Assembly: GCA_040401695.1 (NCBI GenBank)
Contig: JBBANY010000016.1
Coordinates: 1-36,631, forward strand
Origin: F1-20-MAGs119 sp040401695
Lineage (GTDB): Bacteria > Actinomycetota > Acidimicrobiia > Acidimicrobiales > Ilumatobacteraceae
Length of the DNA: 36,631 nt
Direction of reading: 5' to 3'
The stretch's first letter is position 1, and each line of letters opens with the position of its first letter. The notes beneath the pieces were generated by a model, which ran no database searches, was not told the origin of the DNA, and was given only the letters and a program-made list of their open reading frames with translations. This document shows, piece after piece, positions 31,070 through 36,631 of the stretch. The translations under genes were made by a program, and so were the position numbers.

Positions 31070-33034
31070 GTGGTTACGCAGCCTGACGCCGGTTCCGCTT
31101 TCGACTCCGCACTCGATGCGCAGGCCATTGCGGTGATTCGCGGAATGGCGATGGACGCACCGTTCCACGCCAAGAGCGGCCATCAGGGCACGGCCATGGC
31201 ATTGGCGCCCCTTGCGCACACTTTGTATTCGCGAATCATGTGCCATGACCCCGCGGACCCGAAGTGGCCGAACCGGGACAGGTTCATTCTCTCGGCCGGT
31301 CACGCCTCGATCCTCCAGTACACGCTGCTGTGGTTGAACGGGTACGGCGTGGAAGTCGATGACCTACGTGCCTTCAGGCAACTCGGATCGATCACCCCCG
31401 GCCATCCGGAAGTGGGCCACACCGCGGGTGTCGAGGTGACCACGGGTCCGCTCGGTCAGGGATTCGCCAACGCGGTGGGAATGGCGATTGCCGAAGAACA
31501 TCTACGCGCAACCCTCGGCGAAGCGGTGATCGATCATCACGTGTTCGTGATCGCCGGTGACGGTTGCCTCATGGAGGGCGTGAGCCACGAAGCTGCCTCT
31601 CTCGCCGGCCATCTCGGACTCGAGCGGTTGATTTGCATTTTCGACGACAACAAGATCACGATCGACGGCGCGACCGACCTCACGTGCAGCGACGACGTTG
31701 CGGGTCGATTCCGCTCGTACGGGTGGAACGTCATCGAAGCCGGCCCGATCTCGGAGGACTGCGATGCGCTCGAAGCGGTCATCAACCGCGCAAAGGAATC
31801 CAAGGGAGCGCCGACCCTCATCGTTCTGCCGACCCGAATCGGTTTTCCGTCGCCCGACTTCACAGACAAGCACGCCGCGCACGGAAACCCGTTCGTCGCC
31901 GAACACATCTCGCGCACGAAAGCTGTGCTCGGCATACCTGACGAGCCGTTCCATGCGCCGCAAAATCTGGTGTCTGCGTACCGTTCACATGCTGCGAACC
32001 GCTGCAGGTCGACGCGTGAGTCGTGGGCAACCTCGGGAGCCCCGGCGCGTCTGGCAGGCCATGGAACATCGGGCCTCTCCGCGCGTCTGGCCTCGGTCCT
32101 GCCACGCTTCGAGTCGAGCGAATCACCCGCGACGCGTGTGGCGATTCAAAAGGTTCTCGCCGCCGCAACGGATGTCTTGCCGAACATCGTCGCCGGAGCC
32201 GCCGACCTGACGGGAAACACCGGTGCAAAACTCTCCCCCGACCGAGCCTTTTCGCGCACCGACCGTGGTGGTCGCCAGATCTATTTCGGGGTGCGCGAGC
32301 ATGCGATGGGTGCAGTGGCGAACGGCATCGCGTTGCACGGCAACCTCGTTCCCGTCGTCGGCACGTTCTTCGTGTTCGCCGACTACATGCGACCCGCAGT
32401 CCGCCTCGCTGCGTTGTCGAAGGCGAAGGTTGTCTTCGTGTTCAGCCACGACTCGGTTGGTGTCGGAGAGGACGGCCCGACGCACCAGCCAGTCGAGCAT
32501 TTGGCGTCGCTTCGCGTCATTCCCGGTTTGCAGGTGATACGACCCGCCGACGGCAACGAAACCGCCGCGGCGATGATCGTGGCACTCGATTACGACGGAC
32601 CGACGGCGCTCGTCCTCAGTCGCCAGAATCTCCCGATCGTCACCGACGGTCGTGCAGTCGCTCGCGGAGCCGGAATCGTGAGCGATGCCCCCGCGCCCCG
32701 GGTCGTGCTCGTTGGCACGGGAAGCGAGGTGTCGCTGTGCGTCGCCGCAAGCAAAGAACTGGCCGCTGCCGGCATCGCTGCACGTGTGGTCTCGATGCCG
32801 TGTCAGTCGACATTCCTCGCACAGGATGCCGCATTTCGAGAGTCGGTGCTGCCGTCGGGCGTTCCCGTCGTCACCGTCGAAGCCGGCAGTACTTTCGGTT
32901 GGTCTGCAATTGCTGATCGAGCGATCGGCATCGACGAGTTCGGCGCCAGCGCGCCGGGCGCGGTTGCCCTCGAGCACTTCGGCATGTCGGTGTCGAACGT
33001 CGTGCGGGTGGCAAGCGAACTAACGTCGCGTTGA
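31070..33034 (+). CDS. tkt: Transketolase
   Basis: Transketolase moves two-carbon units between sugar phosphates in the pentose phosphate pathway with thiamine diphosphate. The 654-aa protein has the family start, GHASILQYTLLWLNGYG, HPEVGHTAGVEVTTGPLGQG, and the TDP-binding GDGCLMEGVSHEAASLAGHLG. The Mg/TDP Asn is in FDDNKITIDG. The pyrimidine domain has YFGVREHAMGAVANG, FSHDSVGVGEDGPTHQPVEH and RPADGNETAAA. The start is GTG at 31070. It is followed by transaldolase with a 1-bp stop/start overlap, so the two arms of the non-oxidative pathway are made together. Confidence 0.95.
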   Translation: MVTQPDAGSAFDSALDAQAIAVIRGMAMDAPFHAKSGHQGTAMALAPLAHTLYSRIMCHDPADPKWPNRDRFILSAGHASILQYTLLWLNGYGVEVDDLRAFRQLGSITPGHPEVGHTAGVEVTTGPLGQGFANAVGMAIAEEHLRATLGEAVIDHHVFVIAGDGCLMEGVSHEAASLAGHLGLERLICIFDDNKITIDGATDLTCSDDVAGRFRSYGWNVIEAGPISEDCDALEAVINRAKESKGAPTLIVLPTRIGFPSPDFTDKHAAHGNPFVAEHISRTKAVLGIPDEPFHAPQNLVSAYRSHAANRCRSTRESWATSGAPARLAGHGTSGLSARLASVLPRFESSESPATRVAIQKVLAAATDVLPNIVAGAADLTGNTGAKLSPDRAFSRTDRGGRQIYFGVREHAMGAVANGIALHGNLVPVVGTFFVFADYMRPAVRLAALSKAKVVFVFSHDSVGVGEDGPTHQPVEHLASLRVIPGLQVIRPADGNETAAAMIVALDYDGPTALVLSRQNLPIVTDGRAVARGAGIVSDAPAPRVVLVGTGSEVSLCVAASKELAAAGIAARVVSMPCQSTFLAQDAAFRESVLPSGVPVVTVEAGSTFGWSAIADRAIGIDEFGASAPGAVALEHFGMSVSNVVRVASELTSR

Positions 33035-34155
33035 TGACCCAGACGAACATTCTTCGCAGTCTCCACCTCGAGCAGGGCCAAAGCCCTTGGATCGACAATT
33101 TGCGTCGTGGATACCTGACGAGTGGTCAGCTGCAGGGTCTCGTCGACCGTGGCGTGCGCGGCCTCACCTCCAACCCCACGATCTTTCAGAAGGCGATTCA
33201 AGGTTCGACCGAGTACGACGTCCAATTCGACGCTCTCGCCCGCGCGGGCATGAGCGTCGAGGACATCTACTGGGAAATGGTTCTCGACGACATCGCCGGA
33301 GCACTGTCGGTGTTCAAACCCTTGTACGAATCGTCGAATGGTTCCGACGGCTTCGTCAGTGTCGAAGTTGACCCGGGACTCGCTGCGGACGGCGACGGAA
33401 CGCTTGCCGCAGCGCGCGCTCTCCATCAACGCGTGGACGCACCCAACGTGATGATCAAGATCCCCGCAACACGTGAGGGACTTCCCGCGATTCGCCGAAT
33501 GATCGCCGAGGGACGCAACGTCAACGTCACGCTCATTTTTTCCCTCGAGCGCTACGGCGATGTGATCGAGGCGTATATTGCCGGTCTCGAGGACCGTGTG
33601 AAAGCCGGACATGACGACCTGTCCGGCGTCAACTCGGTGGCGAGTTTCTTCATCAGTCGTGTCGACTCCGAGGTCGACGAACGTCTCGCCCGCGTCAAGG
33701 ATCCCGCCGCACGAGAGTTGTATGGCCGTGCAGCGATTGCGCAGGGACACCTCGCTTATGCCCTGTTTCTCGAGCGATTCTTGGGTGCCCGTTGGCAGAG
33801 CCTGTCGGAGAAGGGTGCAAAGGTTCAGCGTCCGCTCTGGGCGAGCACCTCGACGAAGAATCCGACGTACCCCGACACGCTCTACGTCGACACACTCATC
33901 GGTCCCGACACGGTCAACACCCTGCCTGATGCGACCCTCGAGGCCTTCGACGACCATGGGACCGTTGCTCGAACCGTCGACGTGTCCCTTGCCGAGGCAC
34001 GCACGACGTGGGACCGCCTCGCGGCGGTTGGTATCGACATGGGAGAAGTTGCGACAAAGCTGGAGGCGGACGGTGTCGCTTCGTTCCAGAAGAGTTTCGT
34101 CGATTTGCTCGCAGCCCTTCGCGTGAAGCTCGTCGGCGAATCTGCGGCAGGTTGA
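33034..34155 (+). CDS. tal: Transaldolase
   Basis: Transaldolase transfers a dihydroxyacetone unit through a Schiff base with lysine. The 373-aa protein has GLTSNPTIFQKAI early, GFVSVEVDPGLA, and the Schiff-base Lys in VMIKIPATREG. NVNVTLIFSLERY and RPLWASTSTKNP follow. Length and order fit the actinobacterial TalA class. The ATG at 33034 shares its A with the transketolase stop (TGATG). The LOG-family gene follows after 4 nt. Confidence 0.94.
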   Translation: MTQTNILRSLHLEQGQSPWIDNLRRGYLTSGQLQGLVDRGVRGLTSNPTIFQKAIQGSTEYDVQFDALARAGMSVEDIYWEMVLDDIAGALSVFKPLYESSNGSDGFVSVEVDPGLAADGDGTLAAARALHQRVDAPNVMIKIPATREGLPAIRRMIAEGRNVNVTLIFSLERYGDVIEAYIAGLEDRVKAGHDDLSGVNSVASFFISRVDSEVDERLARVKDPAARELYGRAAIAQGHLAYALFLERFLGARWQSLSEKGAKVQRPLWASTSTKNPTYPDTLYVDTLIGPDTVNTLPDATLEAFDDHGTVARTVDVSLAEARTTWDRLAAVGIDMGEVATKLEADGVASFQKSFVDLLAALRVKLVGESAAG

Positions 34156-34159
34156 TGGC

Positions 34160-35140
34160 ATGACCGGTGACTCCACACGAGTGCCGAGTCCGTTCGAGCG
34201 TGATCTCCGCGAGGAAGTCGATCTGTTCCTGGCCGGGGATCCCTCGCTTCTCGACCAGAAGATCATGGCCAATACCGTGCGGGACCTTCGCAAGGCGTTC
34301 TCGTTGTTGGCGCAGGTCGAGGGCAGACCAAAAGTCACCATCTTCGGCAGTGCGCGCACAGCATCCCATGATCCGCTCTACGAGCAGACCGTGCGTGTGG
34401 CGCGCGAATTGGCCGCCAAGGGTTGGATGGTGATCACGGGCGCCGGCCCCGGGATCATGGAAGCGGGCATGGTCGGTGCCGGTCGTGACAGCAGCATTGG
34501 TGTGTCGATCCAGTTGCCCTTCGAAAACGAAGCGAACGAGATCATCGCCGGCGACGAAAAACACATCGCTCTCAAGTACTTCTTCACGAGAAAATTCGCC
34601 CTCACGAAGGCGTCACAGGCTTTCATCTGCATGCCCGGTGGCTTCGGCACGCTCGACGAACTCTTCGAACTCTTGACGTTGACGCAAACCGGCAAAGGCG
34701 CACCCGTACCCATCGTCCTATTGGACCTTCCGGGCGACCCCTACTGGCAACAGGTCGACGACTTCGTGCGGGATCAGATGGCAAGCCGTGGGCTCATCTC
34801 CTCCGACGATCGCGCCCTGTACTTCACGACGTATGATGCCGTTGCGGCTGCCGATGAAATCACCGGCTTCTATTCGAACTTCCATTCGTTGCGCTTCGTC
34901 GGCCAGCGCCTCGTTTTGAGACTGCGCTCACTGCCCGATGCGCAGGGGCTGACGGAGTTGAACGCGAGGTTCGCGCACCTTTGTGTCGAAGGTGGAATCG
35001 AACCGACCGAGCCGCTCGCCGCGGAGACCCGTGACGACGACAATCTCGAACTTCCCCGTTTGGTGATGCGGTTCGACAAGCGGTCCTTTGGTGAGTTGCG
35101 GCTGTTGATCGACGCGATCAATCGTCTCGTCGGGAGTTGA
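34160..35140 (+). CDS. LOG family (TIGR00730-type) Rossmann-fold protein
   Basis: LOG proteins often hydrolyse nucleoside 5'-monophosphates, as in cytokinin activation; related lysine-decarboxylase annotations are common errors. The 326-aa protein has KVTIFGSARTASHDPLYEQ, VITGAGPGIMEAGMVGA and the hallmark PGGFGTLDELFELLTL with its catalytic Glu. About 100 residues beyond the usual domain form a C-terminal extension. It follows transaldolase by 4 nt, so it is probably co-transcribed. Its tail overlaps the small helical gene on the other strand by 23 bp. Confidence 0.85.
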   Translation: MTGDSTRVPSPFERDLREEVDLFLAGDPSLLDQKIMANTVRDLRKAFSLLAQVEGRPKVTIFGSARTASHDPLYEQTVRVARELAAKGWMVITGAGPGIMEAGMVGAGRDSSIGVSIQLPFENEANEIIAGDEKHIALKYFFTRKFALTKASQAFICMPGGFGTLDELFELLTLTQTGKGAPVPIVLLDLPGDPYWQQVDDFVRDQMASRGLISSDDRALYFTTYDAVAAADEITGFYSNFHSLRFVGQRLVLRLRSLPDAQGLTELNARFAHLCVEGGIEPTEPLAAETRDDDNLELPRLVMRFDKRSFGELRLLIDAINRLVGS

Positions 35141-35348
35141 TCCCTCGCAGGATTGCCTCGGCCTTCACAACCGAACGCCGTGCCTTCTGTAGTTCGCGCT
35201 CGACGTGTTCGACGTCCTTGGGAAGCTTGCCGTTGCCGTCGTGAAGAGCTGTCGACAGCAGGTCGATCGATGCGTCCGCGAGGCGTTCGGCGATGATGCC
35301 CAGAGCATCGGCCTCACGTTCGAAATCACCGGACATCTTCGTGTTCAC
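35118..35348 (-). CDS. Small helical protein of unknown function
   Basis: The 76-aa product is mostly helix with heptad-like patterns (EREADALGIIAERLADASIDLL, HVERELQKARRSVVKAEAIL). The GTG at 35346-35348 shares GTGA with the glcF stop and is preceded by AGAGG, so it is preferred over the ATG at 35334-35336. A longer frame upstream overlaps glcF and is unlikely. I do not recognise a family. Its 3' end overlaps the LOG gene on the opposite strand by 23 bp. Confidence 0.55.
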   Translation of the reverse strand: MNTKMSGDFEREADALGIIAERLADASIDLLSTALHDGNGKLPKDVEHVERELQKARRSVVKAEAILRGINSRRDD

Positions 35349-36553
35349 TCGCCTCTCTGAATCTTGGTGTCGGTGATCATACGGGCGACGAGTTGTACGG
35401 GGTGTACGACCGCGATCTGTGACAGGGTCGTCGGTCTGTTCGCGACCAGGTGACCCGTGCACCCGGGATTTCCCGACGAGATGAACCTCGTGTCAGCACC
35501 GATGACGGTCTCGATCGCGGAGTACTTGCGATTCACGATGTCCCGGGCGATGTCCGGGTGCTCGATCGCGTACGCCCCGCCGGCACCACAACACAGGCCC
35601 TCATCGGGAATCGGCACGGGTCGGTGGTGGTGGGAAAGAACACGATGCGTTGCAAGGTGGGCACCCTGGAGATTTCGCAGATGGCACGCATCGTGGACTA
35701 CGACTGACTCGCGAAGTGTTTCGGATAGCGGCGGGTACAAATCCAGCAATCGTTCGATGTTCGCATCGATGAACTCCATCACATCGACGACCTTCGTTGA
35801 GCGGTCTCCATCGCCGGAAAGAGTCGCCAGAAGGTGGGCGCCGCATCCCGCCGAGTTGACGACCACGGTTGCTCCCGCGAGTTCCTTCTCAACGCGTTCT
35901 TCGAGCTTTCCCGCCCGCGACGACAGTCCGGCGTGAGAGTGCAATGCCCCGCAACACAAGGACGGGTCGCTGAATCGTGCATCAAAGCCCATCGCGGTGA
36001 GAACGACGTGCGTGTCGCGATGGACGTCGCCATACCAAGCATCCATCACGCATCCGGAGAAGATGACGACCCGCTCGCCCCCGCCGGTGGAGGCACACGA
36101 GGCGTGTGGTCGCCTGACGGACAGACGTGGCACCCCGAGACGCCGGGGCAAGACGTGCAGGCGTTGAGCGAGAGTGGCGACGAGGGTGAGCAGACGTAGC
36201 AAGCGGGGCCTTCCCAGCGGGCTGAGGATGAGTCTGCGTCGGACGCGCGAACCGCGACGTCGAGCGGTCAATTCCTCGACAACCGGGGCGATGATCCGGT
36301 CGTAGCGCACGCCCGAGGGGCATGCCGGCAGGCAGCCCATGCATTGAACGCACGAGTCGAGGGCCTCGGTGACTCCGTCATCCAGGACGAGCGAACCATC
36401 GCGGACACCTGCAATGAGCGCGATGCGACCACGGGGGCTGTGCGTGTCTGCACCCGTTGTTCTGTAGGTGGGGCAATGTGGAAGACACAGTCCGCACGCC
36501 ACGCACGATGCGAGGTCGTCGGCGTCCACCCGGGAGAAGGCTCGGTCCGTCAC
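35345..36553 (-). CDS. glcF: Glycolate oxidase iron-sulfur subunit GlcF
   Basis: GlcF carries electrons from the flavin subunits of glycolate/lactate oxidase. The 402-aa protein has two 4Fe-4S motifs: CVACGLCLPHCP (Cys17, 20, 23, 27) and CVQCMGCLPACP (Cys68, 71, 74, 78). Two cysteine-rich CCG domains follow, including DPSLCCGALHSH and DEGLCCGAGGAY. It begins with GTG at 36551-36553, overlapping the end of the flavin-subunit gene by 4 bp. Substrate (glycolate or another 2-hydroxy acid) is not decided here. Confidence 0.92.
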   Translation of the reverse strand: MTDRAFSRVDADDLASCVACGLCLPHCPTYRTTGADTHSPRGRIALIAGVRDGSLVLDDGVTEALDSCVQCMGCLPACPSGVRYDRIIAPVVEELTARRRGSRVRRRLILSPLGRPRLLRLLTLVATLAQRLHVLPRRLGVPRLSVRRPHASCASTGGGERVVIFSGCVMDAWYGDVHRDTHVVLTAMGFDARFSDPSLCCGALHSHAGLSSRAGKLEERVEKELAGATVVVNSAGCGAHLLATLSGDGDRSTKVVDVMEFIDANIERLLDLYPPLSETLRESVVVHDACHLRNLQGAHLATHRVLSHHHRPVPIPDEGLCCGAGGAYAIEHPDIARDIVNRKYSAIETVIGADTRFISSGNPGCTGHLVANRPTTLSQIAVVHPVQLVARMITDTKIQRGE

Positions 36554-36631
36554 AACAACCCAAGTTCAAACGAGCGCTCGGGGGCCATGACATTGTCGGG
36601 ATCGAACGACGCCTTCAGCCGACGGCAGACC
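36550..36631 (-). CDS. FAD-linked oxidase (GlcE/GlcD-like), C-terminal end
   Basis: Only 27 codons are inside the window; the gene continues to the right. They read LKASFDPDNVMAPERSFEL before the stop, the typical C-terminus of GlcE/GlcD flavoproteins (LK..fDP...npgr). It shares GTGA with glcF, so it should be the flavin partner. Whether it is GlcD or GlcE cannot be told from this end. Confidence 0.7.
   Translation of the reverse strand, partial: VCRRLKASFDPDNVMAPERSFELGLL

Noticed and set aside
32803..34359. Minus-strand open frame of 518 codons opposite transketolase and transaldolase
   Set aside because: It spans two clear metabolic genes and their overlap, and has no recognisable domain.

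Overview
The window is a gene-dense, high-GC actinobacterial chromosome segment. A WhiB regulator and a complete Pup-proteasome locus (mpa/arc, dop, pup, prcB, prcA, pafA) establish the phylum. Protein style, the tandem ThyX-like protein and several unfamiliar conserved-looking proteins suggest the class Acidimicrobiia; that placement is inference. I see no rRNA, tRNA, insertion sequence, phage or CRISPR array, and no stretch over 300 bases without a gene.

Layout. 1-990: the N-terminal part of a PLP-dependent decarboxylase (runs off the left edge), then a strong candidate dif/XerCD site at 584-611 whose XerC arm contains the stop codon of a small Cys-cluster protein. 1034-3598 (+): threonine aldolase, WhiB regulator, APH-fold kinase. 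3572-4958 (-): gamma-carbonic-anhydrase-like protein and prmA. 5055-7137 (+): an unrecognised 434-aa protein overlapping an enoyl-CoA hydratase. 7155-8503 (-): three small proteins, one with a Lys-rich tail, an acidic body and a C-terminal Cys cluster. 8662-11523 (-): a tandem ThyX-like protein and an M20 amidohydrolase. 11544-15787 (-): tatB-like, tatC, helY and a protein resembling the C-terminal domain of YegS-type lipid kinases. 15852-16535 (+): a glycerophosphodiester phosphodiesterase. 16532-23502 (-): mpa, dop, pup, prcB, prcA, pafA, lepB as one probable operon. 23698-25514: a ferredoxin (+), convergent with trmI and three small upstream genes, two of them membrane proteins (-). 25554-29769 (-): dacB, a fused ADP-forming acyl-CoA synthetase and a TetR gene broken by an in-frame amber codon. 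29827-35140 (+): a desaturase divergent from tetR across a palindromic operator, a DUF6941-like protein, then transketolase, transaldolase and a LOG-family protein. 35118-36631 (-): a small helical protein, glcF and the tail of glcE/glcD.

How the genes work together. In the Pup system, PafA attaches Pup to lysines of target proteins, Mpa unfolds the tagged proteins into the PrcBA chamber and Dop removes Pup. Pup here already ends in Gly-Gly-Glu, so Dop should be needed only for depupylation. The order helY-tatC-tat...pafA-prcA-prcB-pup-dop-mpa...trmI matches the Mycobacterium tuberculosis locus as I remember it, except that pafB/pafC are replaced by the phosphodiesterase and signal peptidase I.

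Two properties recur. Eleven transcription-unit starts have a -10-like hexamer (usually TANNNT) exactly 6 nt before the start codon, which predicts leaderless mRNAs. Many same-strand neighbours share 4-bp ATGA or GTGA stop/start overlaps. The findings I would check first are the dif site, the leaderless signature, the complementary decay of the two ThyX halves, and the amber-interrupted TetR with its intact operator.
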